Assembly (NCBI GenBank): GCA_014529385.2
Contig: CM043971.1
Span: forward strand, 27,313,769 to 27,377,768
Reading direction: 5' to 3'
DNA length: 64,000 nucleotides
Source: Adiantum capillus-veneris
Taxonomy: Eukaryota > Streptophyta > Polypodiopsida > Polypodiales > Pteridaceae
Shown here piece after piece: positions 21,675 to 32,700 of the stretch (position 1 is the first letter of the stretch; every line of letters begins with the position of its first letter). The notes below the pieces were generated by a model. That model saw nothing but the letters and a program-made list of their open reading frames with translations, did no database searches and was not told the origin of the DNA. The translations under genes and the position numbers were made by a program.

Positions 21675-21900
21675 AGATGGAGATGGAGATACATATGAAA
21701 ATGGAGATAGAGATGGAGGTGTAGGTGTAGGTGTAGTTGGAGATGGAAATGGAGCTGAAGATGGAGGTGGAGGTGCCAATAGAGTTGGAGATGGAGCTTG
21801 CAAGGAGTGCAGGTCTGCAACAATGCATAATAGAGAGAGAAAGATCTATGGTGAGCTATTATGAGAGAGAGAGAGGGGGGGGGGGGGGGGGACAAGGGTG
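21675..21900 (+). repeat. GGAGAT hexamer array followed by GA/G tract
   Basis: About 110 bp of imperfect GGAGAT/GGAGGT hexamers (21675-21790), then AGAGAGAG and a 14-G run at 21862-21892. The Asp-Gly/Val-Gly frame it creates on the plus strand is a by-product of the repeat. Confidence 0.85.
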
Positions 21901-22300
21901 GAGAGAGTGAGAGAGGTAGAGGAGATTCATATCTATAGGCTATGGCTTCTTGAGAGGGAAAAAGAAGCCTAAACTCAAGCATAACCCTCCAAGCTTGTAG
22001 CACCAAAAAATTTCAAATTCAAAAGTGGGAGAGTGGTATGTGGGGCTGCACTAACACCACAAAAGCTAAAAGGATCTAGTGACTACATACGATTGAGACC
22101 TATTTTCTTTTTAGAAGAAATACAAATACGTATTTTTAAGACTATGCTATTAGCTTTGTCAAACCTTCATTAGTATTCTAAGCACTTCACTAAGTGTCCA
22201 ATTTCAAGGGCCCAAGAAGACCCCAAACAAGTCCTAATGTGTTGTTGAAAAGGAGGTGTTTAGATTTAATTCTACCTTAGGTCGTGAAGTCTTTATTAGC

Positions 22301-22455
22301 TGTTGAACCAGAGGGAGAGATCACATGTATACGAGAGGAGAGAGAGATGACACCATCATGGACAAGCCCCAAAGTGTGTCTACTGATCACACAAGATGCG
22401 TTTATATAGAGGGGACCAGGGTGCTATATATAGAGATATTATATATAGCTCAACA
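22301..22455 (-). repeat. Family-2 LTR (3')
   Basis: 155 bp, with the purine tract and conserved pre-LTR block at 22456-22530 on its right. The same LTR type is at 30680-30834 and 36878-37032. Confidence 0.88.
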
Positions 22456-23741
22456 CCCTAATCAAATGAAGGTCCCTAGCTGTGGATGAAAAAACCCTTG
22501 GGGACTCAAGGGAAAGACCAACAGCTCTATATATACCCACCGTTATATTAAAATATTTTAAATATACATTTACAATGTTCAAAGGAGCTACATCACTCCT
22601 GTTTTACAATGTGCCCTTTCAAGGGTCTTTAACAACCCTATATACAATTGAATTGATGCAAATTCTTTAATATCTTTGAAAAACCTACAATATCTTTGTG
22701 TAGCTTGAATATCGTCAAGCCTCTATACACACTACTTGATGTGACTTTCATCCTGTAACCAATATCATTTCAAGAAACATATCGAGACATGAAGGCTAGA
22801 AATAACCACATCACATTGTCCTTAGAGACGGTTCGCGAGGCCGTTCTAGAGACGACATAGAAACAAATGTAACAACGATGCAATCACATATGAAGATGAC
22901 ATAGAAACAAATGTAATGACGATGCAATCACATATGCAAACGACATAGAAATAAACATAATATCAATGTAGTCACATGTGCAAACATATATACAAAGCCG
23001 GAATATAAAAACACGATGGGGCCCCTTAGATTATTTGTATGCTTGCAAGCAAAGAAAATACGGTTGACGAGATGATAAGACTGACGAGATGATAGATTTT
23101 CAGTGGCTGACAAGAAGATAGTGTTTCAGTAGCCAGACGAGACGATAGATGTTCAACTATGCCGATGCATCAGCATCAATCTTTTAATCTCTTACGAGAC
23201 AACAAAACTTCAATGTAGCCATAACATTAGTCATATTGCCATGTCAAAAGGCTTCATGCTAGCCATAACACACGGCTTTGACGAGACGAGAAGAAATCCT
23301 TTTATCCATAAGAGAGGGTTTTGACGATATAATTTGAATTTTGTTTCCATACCGTAAACATGGCATCGGACGTACTTATGCATACCATTAACAATGCATA
23401 GCCATGATCTTGAGATGTATTTCATCTACATCAAAGAAAAATAGATGAAAGATCAATATCAAGAACATTAGTAAAAGGTTGGAACTTGGAAGAAAATACG
23501 CTGCCAAAAATAGACTCACATATGTAGCCACGAATGTATACACCCAAAATAGGTTGTTAAAGACGTAGTGTGGCCAAGAATAGAGAACCTCAAGCTAATT
23601 TTATCAGGAACACTACAAACTAGTAATCGATGCACACTTTCAAAGAAAGTCTGCAACGGCCTGAGAAGAAATCCTCGGCTCACACGACCTACCCGCAACA
23701 CACAACCATGCTTCTGTTTCTCACTATACTTCTCAGCTTGC

Positions 23742-23841
23742 GTCACCCGACGATGTCTTCTGTGATATTCCCCCTGAACTCAAGCAGAGCCCTTGCGGCA
23801 TCACCCACGAAGAGGCCTAACAGCGAGCCTAGCGCGTGGCC
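23742..23841 (-). pseudogene. Captured exon resembling ADP-ribosylglycohydrolase N-terminus
   Basis: The minus-strand translation LGSLLGLFVGDAARALLEF followed by RGNITEDIV resembles the first conserved block of ADP-ribosylglycohydrolases (DraG/ARH type: ALG-x-LLGLAVGDALGAPVEF). That family removes ADP-ribose from proteins. The usual Gly-Ala before the Glu-Phe is changed. The segment is bounded by a plausible acceptor (CTTTGCAAG) and donor (GG/GTGACG), about 100 nt apart. No further exons of the gene are visible, and it lies in sense orientation within the family-2 element. This is recalled family similarity, not a search result. Confidence 0.4.
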
Positions 23842-24440
23842 TCTGGACACCTTGCAAAGACTGGTCATATTAATAAGCCCATCTGGAAGTCTGAAAATAT
23901 ACCACTTGACAAAGAGGTACAAAGCATTAGAATGTTGCATAAGCACTAGGGCTGCAGACCCAAAACATAATGGTGCATGCACCACTATGGCAGCGCAAAA
24001 AATAAACAAGCTGAGACAGCGCCATTCTGGAAAAGTTGGCAAATCCCAAGATGCTTATATAAATATGGAAGCGCTTTCTGAAGCGAATAGGCTAGGTTTG
24101 TATTGAAGGGGACGAGAAAGAATCTGCATACGCTGATAATGAGAGAATGAATCCGGGTCTGCATGCGTCTCAATCGCCACTAGAACTGGTCCCCGCCTGC
24201 ACGAAGCCACTGGTGCGCATTATTTTAATGTTTGTGCTGCCACTAATTAGCAGACCCTTGCCGCTGCTCATCATTAAAATATCACCACAATTAAAAAGCA
24301 CTTAACAGCTATACTTAGCGCAAAGACTAATAAAGTGATTCTAGCCACGGCAAGGCAGCGGTGGGACAAGCGAGAGGAGCACCCACTGCGTGCTTCCTCT
24401 CCTTGAAGGTAGCCCTGTACCGACTGTTGTCTGCTTTATT
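23842..24440 (-). promoter_or_regulatory. Possible captured promoter and 5' region
   Basis: Upstream (minus strand) of the putative captured exon, composition becomes less AT-rich than the flanking element. A TATA-like TTTATATAAGC lies at about 24052-24063. This fits a copied 5' gene end, but there is no independent proof of promoter function. No coding region is supported between 24040 and 24440. Confidence 0.3.
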
Positions 24441-24756
24441 TAGTCGTGCTCGTAAAGCTGAAGAGAGAAAAGAAGCCTTTTGCTCTTAGAGATTTTATGA
24501 GAGCTCAAACCAATCAGTAGACAAATGAAGCCCAATGCACGCGAACCTGATCTTGAGGGCACATTCGTTTGAAGGTCAGAGAAATCTAACACATTCTTTT
24601 GAAGGTCAAAGAAATCTATGATATTGTATTGGTAATAATAGCGAGCAATTAATTCCAAGAACGCTACTGTAACTGTAAAGTTAGGCAATAATTATAGGTG
24701 TTGATTAAAATAGGGAGGATATATATAGCCCACTAATTATAGATGCCTCTCTCTCT

Positions 24757-24899
24757 TGTTGGAGCTATATATGGCTCACTCTACTCAACTTGGTCTCACC
24801 TATATATTTGTATCTTGTCCTCAATATGAATCAGTCTTTGGGAGCGTATATGGTGTGTCTCTTGTCTCGTCTCTCTCTCTTTCTCTCTACATCTAAACA
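24757..24899 (+). repeat. Copia 5' LTR
   Basis: TGTTGGAGC...CTAAACA, 143 bp. It contains a TATATATGG stretch and ends in a CT-rich tract. Confidence 0.95.
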
Positions 24900-24912
24900 T
24901 GGTATCAGAGTA
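24900..24912 (+). other. Copia primer-binding site
   Basis: TGGTATCAGAGTA directly after the LTR; its first 11 bases match the initiator-Met tRNA complement. Confidence 0.9.
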
Positions 24913-25656
24913 GTAACGATCATGCACCGATTCAATTCATGGTGACAAAACAGTATGTGTATGCGATTTGCATGTAAGATTCAAAAATTGCTACAAATTT
25001 TATTTTTGAGCATTGATTCTTGTTAATTGTGGTTGTTTTGTGTTAAGAAGAATATGATTAGTGTTTTGTGTGACGTTTATTGCTAATTAATCTAATCGTT
25101 GATTACGTTTTCTTGTTGATGACACCCTGAACTTCATCTCAATTTTTCTTGCTGTTCTGCTCAAAATTTGGAGAAACGGGAAAATTTTCTTGCTGCACTT
25201 TTCATCCAAAACTTGTTTGTCTCCTCGAGCTCTTCGATTTGAGTTCTAGGTTTGCGTCAATCGGAGTTCGCAGCAGAAAGTTATGCTGTTTTTACTGCAA
25301 TTGAGCTTGACGCAGCTTTCTTCGTCCTACTTCTTCGTGAAGCGTCCGCGATCGTTTTTATTATTTTGGCGTTAGCTTTTTCGAGAAGATTTAGCTTTTT
25401 GCTATTCATATTGTGGCCGTCAATCTTGCGTCTCACGCCACTCTATTTTGAGGACTCTTTTATTATTAACGTCTCCTTTACCCTACCGTTTTTGGGTGAC
25501 GTCTCTCAAATCTTTGGAAGTTCCTTGAGCATCCTTCTTACGTTTATCGTTGACAGAACGCAATCCTCATATCTCTCTCATTCTCAATTGCGGACTTCAC
25601 CATATATGGTGTGCAAATTCTACGATCTTATCTTATACGTCTTCTCGCAACAAGAT

Positions 25657-28600
25657 ATGGCTATGAATATTCTCGTCAAAGGCTTTCCTTCTGGCCAGCG
25701 TTCTGTTCCTCCTTTCCAAGGTCAAGGTTTTCCAGGCTGGAAAGCAAAGATGTTGTTAATTCTTGAAGGCGATGAACTCTCCAATGTTGTTCTTGGAAAT
25801 CGTGTTTGTCCGCCTCAGCCTGTTGATACGGATAATGATAACGTGCTTATCACTGAAGGACCTATATTTGAAGATTGGAATGTTGCCTATACGGATTGGC
25901 AACGACGTGATAAAGCAGCTCGTCGGTATATTCTTTCTGCTCTTACTGATTCCCTTTTGCTTGATATGTACGAACTGCCTACTTCCCATGACATATGGAA
26001 GTACCTTATTGCAAACTTTCAGAAGAAATCTGTCACAGAAATACTTTATTTGAGAGGGTTGCTTAACAAGTTACAATATGAAGTTGGTACTGCCATGACG
26101 GGACATATTGAATCTTTCAAATCTATTATTAATCAACTTGCTGCTGCCGGTGATCCTGTTCCACAAAAGCAACTGATTACACTTCTCCTTGATACGGTGA
26201 AGGACTCTTCTTATGATAACATTATTACTATTCTCTCTAATAAAGATGGTCTTGATTTCGACCAAGCCTGCATGTCTTTAATTGAATACTCTCAACGTCA
26301 AGAACGTCGTGATGCTAGTCATGAAACAGCTATGATTTCACACGAGGAGACTGAGTCACAATAGATGGAACGGGCTTTTTATGCTCGAAGGCGTCCATTT
26401 CAACGAGGAAACCGCAGAGGTGGCCGTCGCGCTAATATTTTCTCTCGTCTCAAATTTCCTAATAAGCAATGTTCTTACTGCAACAGAAATGGCCATACTG
26501 AAGATGATTGTTGGGCACGTCAATATGATGAAGAACACAATATTACCACAAAACAACCACGTTTATCTAGAGACTCTTCTTCTTCTTCTTGTGAATATTG
26601 TGGACGATATGATCATCCCACTCATATGTGCTATAAGCGTCGATTCGACACAGATCGGAATAGAGCATATGCTACTGAACATCGAAACAACATTGTACCA
26701 GAAACAAGCTGCGTCCTATGTTCAGTTGCTCCAGACAGAATACTTCATGTACGCGATGGATCACTTTTTATTGTCGATTCTGGTGCTACAGGAAATATGA
26801 CATATCAGTCTAAGTGACTCCATAACTATCATCCACTGCCAGTTCAACGTGTTGTTTATCTTGCTCATGATACTACTTGTCAAGTAAAGGGTATTGGAGA
26901 CTTATATCTTGGTACCTTATCTTCTTCCACTCGAATTTTGCGAGGAGTATTACATGTACCAGATCTTCAACGTAATCTTCTTTCAGTTGCTAGACTTGTT
27001 GATCTTGGTCTGTTTGTTGGATTTTATCATACCAAATGCCGAATTGACAAAGATGGACAAACTATAGCCACTGCTCCTCGAAATGGTAATTTGTTTGAAC
27101 TCTCTCTCAACGATGCTGTAGCAAATGTTGTCACTGCTCCAGGTGATCATGATTGCAAAGTATGGCATCACCGTTTTGTTCATGCTGATTTCTCAAAACT
27201 CCTTGATCTTCAACGTCGCGATCTTGTTCATGGCATGGATCTTAAAGCCCATCCTCATATGGGAATTTGTGAATTTTGTGCTCTTGGGAAACACAATCGC
27301 AAACCCTTTCCTCTTGTTCATACTGATATATGTGGACCTCTACCTTCTTCGAGATCACAATATCGCTACTTCATTACTTTCATTGATGATTTCTCAAGGT
27401 ATACGACTGTATTTCTACTTAGACAAAAATCTGAAGCCTTATCTGTTTTCAAACAATTCCACAAGGCTGCGGAACTTCAAACTGGTCGTCGCCTTAAGAA
27501 GCTTCGTAGTGACAATGGAGGCGAATATGTTTCTCGAGAGTTTGTGAGTTACTGTGCTGACATTGGAATTCATCATGAACACACTATTCCATATTCGCCT
27601 CAACAGAACGGTGTTGCTGAACGAAAGAATCGCACTATTCTGAATGCTGTAAGATGTATGCTGATTCATTCTGGCTTATCTCGTGTTTTTTGGGCTGAAG
27701 CTACTTTGACAGCAGTATTTATTCAGAATCATCTTCCTACTACTGCACCCTCTGGTAAGATACCCATCACAGCATGGACAGGTGACATTCCTTCTGTATC
27801 TCATTTTCGAACCTTTGGATGTATTGCTTATATTCATGTTCCCAAAGAAACACGAACAAAGCTTGATGCTCCTGGTCTTAAAGTTATTTTTATTGGATAT
27901 TCTGACACTTCCAAAGGCTACAAATTCTATGACCCTTCCTCCAAGAAAGTAATTGTGAATCGTGATGCTACTTTTAACGAACAGCTTATGGGAGGCTCAT
28001 GGTCCATGGATGATTCTGATGATACTAAATCATTGCTTCAAGCTTTTCCATTTCTTTCAGAAGATGAAACTCTTCCTATAGAGCAACTTTCCTCTTCACA
28101 ACCATCCATTCCGAATGTCGCCAATGATGATATTGATATTTTTGTTGATCTGCCTATTGATTTTGAACATGGCTCATGTCATGTTTATGATGACGATATT
28201 GCTAATAATGCTTTTTCTACTTCCGAAGATCCAGTTACTTATGATGAAGCTATCTCTTCACCACAAAAGGATCAATGACAAGAGGCTATGGAAGCAGAGT
28301 ACGATTCTCTTATCTCTAAAGGTACATGGATATTAACTGAATTACCTCCTGGTCGTACATCTATTAAATGTAAGTGGGTGTATAAGACAAAAGTAAAAGC
28401 AGATGGATCTTTTGACAAGTTCAAGGCGAGTTTAGTTGCAAAAGGTTATTCCCAAGTAGCTGGTGTTGATTATCAAGCGACTTTTTCACCAGTTGTTCGC
28501 ATTACAAGTTTTCGAGTTTTATTGGCATTTGCTGTTCAATTTGATTTAGAAGCTCATCAAATAGATGTGCGAACTGCTTTTCTTAATGGTGACTTGGAAG

Positions 28601-29808
28601 AGGAAATTTATATGGAACAACTAGAAGGGTTTGTTATTCCAGGTAAAGAAGACCTTGTTGCTCAACTCCATAAGGCACTATATGGTCTCAAACAAGCTTC
28701 GCGAGCTTGGTATACAAAATTTGATCTTTTTCTCACCTCTAAAGGATTCATCTCTTGCTCGTCAGACCCCAACTTATACATAAAACGCCAAGGTAGCAGT
28801 TTTGTGATTCTTGCTCTTTATGTGGATGATACCATCCTTGTTTCCAATGATTTGGGATTTCTTCAGCAAGTGAAAAAGTTATTGTCTTCTGCATTTGATA
28901 TGGTGGATCTTGGAGAGATTCACTCGTTTCTTGGCATTCAAATCCAACGGAACCGTACAAAAGGTATTTTATTCCTTCGACAGTCAAAGTTTATTGCAGA
29001 TACTATTCAAAAATTTGGTATGGAATCTACACATTCAGTCAACACACCTTGTCTTGCAAGCTCTACGAAGAACACTTCTGACAATGGCGGTCAACTTGTC
29101 ACAAATCAACCTTATGCTAGCTTGATTGGATGTCTTCAGTTTGTTGGCATGAACACTCGTCCTAATATTCTGTTTGCTGCTAATTATCTTGGACAACATC
29201 TTGCATGTCCTTCTCTTAAGCATTGGTTTGCTGCAAAGAGTGTGTTGAAATACTTGAAAGGCACTACAGATTTTGGTTTAGTCTATGGACGACAACTCAC
29301 ATCGGATTCTATGCAATCTCTTTCTCTTTTGGGTTACACAGATGCAGACTGGGCAAGCTCACATTTATCTATGCGATCTACTAGTGGAAATTGCTTCTTT
29401 ATAAATGGTTGTCTTGTTTCTTGGACTAGCAAGAAACAACGTTGTGTTGCAGTTTCTACGACTGAGTCAGAATATGTTGCGGCATCACTTGCAGCTCGTG
29501 AGTTGATTTGGCTTTGACAAATGCTGGTTGATATTGGTCACTCTCCTCTTTCTAGCACACCCTTGCGGTGTGACAAACAAAGTGCTATTAGTCTTGCAAA
29601 AGACTATGTTCAACATAATAAGTCAAAGCACATTGCTGTCCATTATCATTATGTCAGGTATGAAGTATGCAAAGGAATCATTATGGTTGAACACTGTCCA
29701 AGTGATGAGATGATTGCAGACATTTTGACCAAAGGCCTCAACGAGTCACGTTTCATCCTCTTGCGCTCGGAGCTTGGAGTTGCTTCGACCTCACTCTTTC
29801 TAAATTAG
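25657..29808 (+). pseudogene. gag-pol: Copia gag-pol polyprotein with four in-frame stops
   Basis: One frame of 1384 codons from ATG 25657 (MAMNILVKGFPSG); the frame is open upstream to 25252, but that part is leader-like. In order: UBN2-type gag, two CCHC zinc knuckles (CSYCNRNGHTEDDC near codon 271 and CEYCGRYDHPTHMC near 311), protease IVDSGATGNM (Asp near 374), integrase (HHCC finger; Asp in TDICGPL, Asp in RSDNGGEY, Glu in GVAERKNR). Then come reverse transcriptase (WVYKTKVKADG, IDVRTAFLNGDL, YVDDTILV) and RNase H (YTDADWA, VSTTESEY). Stops at codons 236, 387, 874 and 1287 are each one transition from Gln, Trp, Trp and Arg codons expected by family. Two zinc knuckles is less common than one. 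Confidence 0.93.
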
Positions 29809-30056
29809 CTTCTTTGCTATTGTAATAGCTTTGTACATATGACATTGTAATCTTTTAGGTACCATGCACTATGCACACTCCACATTTGCACATTGTGATC
29901 TCTAAGTCACTTAAATATTTGTACATAGATGCACAATTCACTTTCACATCATCATCGCTGGTTCATATTTTCACATTGTATAGGGGCTTGGGTTTTTCCC
30001 TTGAACTCCCCAAGGGTTTTTTCATCCAAAGCTAGAGACCTTTGTTTGAGTGGGGG

Positions 30057-30197
30057 TGTTGGAGCTATATATGGCTCACTCTACTCAACTTGGTCTCACC
30101 TATATATTTGTATCTTGTCCACAATATGAATCAGTCTTTGGGAGCGTATATGGTGTGTCTCTTGTCTGGTCTCTCTCTCTTTCTCTCTACATCTCAA

Positions 30198-30199
<2 letters not shown>
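30057..30199 (+). repeat. Copia 3' LTR
   Basis: 143 bp, preceded by the polypurine tract at 30047-30056 and the conserved pre-LTR block 29980-30046. Confidence 0.95.

Positions 30200-30281
<82 letters not shown>
30200..30281. repeat. (CT)n microsatellite
   Basis: About 41 uninterrupted CT units directly after the copia 3' LTR. The TCTCT duplication is the first part of it, and the short CTCTCTCT at 24749-24756 is its left counterpart, so the array was either split or expanded after insertion. Confidence 0.95.
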
Positions 30282-30282
<1 letters not shown>

Positions 30283-30286
<4 letters not shown>

Positions 30287-30520
30287 TCTTCTTCCAGGTG
30301 TTAATGCTTGCAGAGCTGCTTCTCTCTCTTCGCCTCCTATATTCAACAATTCTCTCTTCTCGCATGCATACACTAACCTGCATGTGTTCATGTTTACAGA
30401 GCTACCTCTCTCTCTTCCACTGTGATATTCAGTAGTTCTCTCTACCTCGCGTGCATACAGTAACCTCGCGTGCATCTAGTAACCTTTGCAAAGCTGCCTC
30501 TCTCTCTTTCGCTTCTATAA
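30283..30520 (-). repeat. About 92-bp tandem repeat in the family-2 leader
   Basis: Two and a half imperfect copies of a unit containing CAGAGCTGCTTCTCTCTCTT ... GCATGCATACACTAACCT. It lies in the leader between copia and the family-2 PBS. Confidence 0.65.
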
Positions 30521-30679
30521 TGAAAGCTTCCTTAGTGCGGGTGCCATAACATCGTGCAACCATCCATGATAACAAGCAAGTTAACAAGAAAACCTCATAT
30601 TGCGAAGAAATTTATTCTCATGAACAGAAGAAAGATCAAATCTACTTAGCTATATTGAGAATTGTGCGCTCTGATACCA

Positions 30680-30834
30680 TGTTGAACCGGAGGGAGAGAG
30701 CACATGTAGACGAGAGGAGAGAGAGATGACACCATCATGTACAAGCCCCAATGTGTGTCTACTGATCACAGGAGATGCGTTTATATAGAGGGGACCAGGG
30801 TGCTATATATAGAGATATTATATATAGCTCAACA
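30680..30834 (-). repeat. Family-2 LTR (5') with PBS at 30669-30679
   Basis: 155 bp, highly similar to 22301-22455. The adjacent CTCTGATACCA is the PBS complement. Confidence 0.88.
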
Positions 30835-30839
30835 TTATC

Positions 30840-31250
30840 AAGTCCTTTCTCTTTCACAATGAGTAAGAACACCAAATCTATAAATGAGGTAATGTTCTAT
30901 TGAAGATGGATACGAGTCTTAAACTATTTGTACTCTAGACCCAAACCTCGTAGACATACTTTCACTTTATCATCATCATCAATTGTAACATCAATTTATG
31001 CAAGTGACTCACATATGTTCTTTATCTTCAATGAATAGTCGTTTTGATAGAAAGATTTTTTCTTCTGAACTATATTTAGCCCAGTCTTCAATTGTAGCTT
31101 CCTTGATTTTGTGTTGGTCACATCCACAATGATAGTAAGGTGTCCCAAGCCTCCTTAGGGGTGTGAGAATCTTATTATATGTGCCCAATCATAGTGTCAT
31201 TTACACTCACAAAAAGCCAGCATCTCCAAAAAGAAGCACCACAATTGGAG
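30840..31250 (-). pseudogene. gag: Copia gag relic
   Basis: Minus-strand frames with many stops and shifts give EAWDTL followed by LKTGLNIVQKKKSFYQNDYS, then ICESLA-INVTIDDDDKVKV and CLRGLGLEYK, the UBN2 gag pattern (loop with -x-L-x-G-L-x-x-EY). A decayed PBS and an LTR lie in the correct order to the right. The family-2 element interrupts it on the left. Confidence 0.6.
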
Positions 31251-31285
31251 ATCATTTGATGATGGATCCCACAAATCCCTGCTTG

Positions 31286-31299
31286 CTCTTATAACATGT

Positions 31300-31364
<65 letters not shown>

Positions 31365-31698
31365 TTAGAAGTCCCGAGATCTTGAGGTCTTGCAAGCGCA
31401 CACACACACACATAGATGGAGGCAAACCATGTTCTTCTTCTTATTCTTCACTAACTCAAGATAAGAAGTCTACATAATAACAACATAATGGGAAACTAGT
31501 ACAACTGTCTTGGGTGAGTCGCTAGTGACTGAGGTGAGTGGATAAGTGTACCATCACTCCAATAGGTGGACCAACTTATTGTAATACAATTGTAGTATCA
31601 TTGGCAATGATATGTGTATCCACCAAGGTGCACGAATGATGATGACTGTCAGTAATAGTCATCTAGGAGGCATACATGTTGAGCTTGACATCTCAACA
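31286..31698 (-). mobile_element. Decayed PBS and 5' LTR of the copia relic
   Basis: CTCTTATAACA (31286-31296) is a two-change version of the PBS complement CTCTGATACCA. Next comes a 402-bp segment beginning TGTTTTGAG and ending CTCAACA (31297-31698), the LTR. It contains a 60-bp (GA)n array at 31303-31362. Confidence 0.6.
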
Positions 31699-31702
31699 TA
31701 TA

Positions 31703-31862
31703 CACTACAAGAGGTACTTAATATTAGCGATGCTCGCAGTGTGACGCTCAAAAGTAAAAACCCACGGTTTTGCTATAGGCGTCGCTATGAGCGTCGCTAA
31801 ATTAAAGGTAACTTAGCGATGCTCATAGTGACGCCCATAGCGACGCCTATAGCGACGCTGAC
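31703..31862. mobile_element. CACTA (En/Spm) terminus with subterminal repeats
   Basis: Starts CACTACAAGAGG. Repeats of GCGACGC/GCGTCGC follow, often as TAGCGACGC, in both orientations up to 31862. The same terminal sequence and repeat type bound the elements at 35175 and 55386. The matching other end was not found, so the internal extent is unknown (it may include 31863-34480). Confidence 0.75.
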
Positions 31863-32039
31863 AGGGGTAAAAAAAATAACCGAGAGCATCTGAATTAAAC
31901 TCAAATCGCAGATCTGAGTTTTCGGCGCGCTCAAGCAAGCTAAGGAACCCGCGCTCTCCCTCTCCCTCTCTTTCTTCTCCACACACACAGACACACACAC
32001 ACTCACATAGGAGGATCATGTTCCCTTCCCCTCTTTCTC

Positions 32040-32044
32040 TCTCC

Positions 32045-32076
<32 letters not shown>

Positions 32077-32089
32077 TTGTGTTTTTGAA

Positions 32090-32121
<32 letters not shown>

Positions 32122-32262
32122 CACATGCATAACCAAAAAACACACACACACATGCATAAACAAATAATTCATACACACACATTGAGAGAGGAAAAGATAG
32201 AGAGAGAGAGAGACACACACACATAGAGAGAGAGAGAGAGAAGAAGAAGAAGAAGAAGAAGA
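32040..32262. repeat. Compound CA/GA/GAA microsatellite
   Basis: Alternating (CT)n, (CA)n, (GA)n and (GAA)n tracts. The Ser/Leu-rich and Cys/Val-rich frames across it are repeat artefacts. Confidence 0.9.
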
Positions 32263-32420
32263 AGAAGAGAGTTTTAACGTCGTAGGAAACTGTCCCAAGA
32301 GACCTTAAAGATCTAGTCGACGAGGAGTTGAACTCAAGACCTGTTATTCAAGAGGGAAATGGCATAACCAAACTACCACACTTGGGTGATAGAAAGGTTA
32401 TACCATTTTCCTCCTTTTAT
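32258..32420 (-). repeat. tRNA-derived SINE copy 1
   Basis: On the minus strand TGGTAGTTTGGTTATGCCA resembles a tRNA A box region, and GAGTTCAACTCC 30 bases later resembles the pol III B box (GGTTCGANTCC). A body with GGTCTCTTGGGACAG follows, then a CTT-rich tail. A second copy follows at 32450-32610. This is the general layout of plant SINEs; the family is not identified. Confidence 0.65.
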
Positions 32421-32449
32421 TAGCGCACACACACACCGTAGAAGAAGAC

Positions 32450-32700
32450 AATTTAATTTAACATCGTAGGAAACTATTCCAAGAGACCTTAAAGATCTAT
32501 ATGATGAGGAGTTGAACTGAATACCTATTATTCAAGAGGGAAATGGCATAACCAATCTACCACACTTTAGGTAATAGAAAGGTTATACCATTTTTCTCTT
32601 TTTATTGGCACACACACACACACCCACACACTCACACACACACACGAGAAGAAGAGAGTTTTAACGTGGTAGGAAACTATCCCAAGAGACGTTAAAGATT
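32450..32700 (-). repeat. tRNA-derived SINE copies 2 and 3 (third partial)
   Basis: Copy 2 (about 32450-32610) keeps A- and B-box-like segments with changes. A third partial copy (about 32645-32700) begins with the same TTTTAACG-TGGTAGG sequence. The period including the (CA)n spacer is about 190 bp, so SINE plus microsatellite is tandemly repeated. Confidence 0.6.

Larger units (their letters stand above)
24757..30199 (+). mobile_element. Complete Ty1/copia element
   Basis: LTRs of 143 bp at 24757-24899 and 30057-30199 differ at three positions (about 2%). The PBS TGGTATCAGAG starts at 24900, and a purine tract GAGTGGGGG lies just before 30057. TCTCT occurs on both sides (24752-24756, 30200-30204), consistent with insertion in a CT-rich site of the family-2 element. 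A single gag-pol frame runs between, with four in-frame stops and no frameshift. This is the youngest large element in the window by LTR divergence. Confidence 0.95.
22301..30834 (-). mobile_element. Family-2 non-autonomous LTR retroelement with nested copia
   Basis: LTRs 22301-22455 and 30680-30834 (155 bp each, TGTTGAACC...GCTCAACA on the plus strand). The flanks are TTAGC and TTATC, a probable 5-bp duplication with one change. The PBS complement CTCTGATACCA is at 30669-30679, so the element reads on the minus strand. Internal sequence outside the copia insertion (22456-24756 and 30200-30668) has no retroviral genes. Another family-2 piece is at 36878-38150. Confidence 0.88.

Noticed and set aside
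21580-21864. Gly-Asp-rich frame of 94 codons
   Set aside because: It follows the GGAGAT hexamer repeat; there is no independent coding sign.
25252-25656. N-terminal extension of the copia polyprotein (MRQSEFAAES...)
   Set aside because: The frame is open, but the peptide is hydrophobic and unlike copia Gag; the family start fits ATG 25657.
30042-30475. Open frames rich in Ser-Leu or Arg-Glu across the CT array
   Set aside because: They are translations of a dinucleotide repeat in several frames and have no conserved sequence.
31813-32298. 161-codon minus frame with SSSS and CVCV segments
   Set aside because: It consists of compound microsatellites plus SINE sequence.
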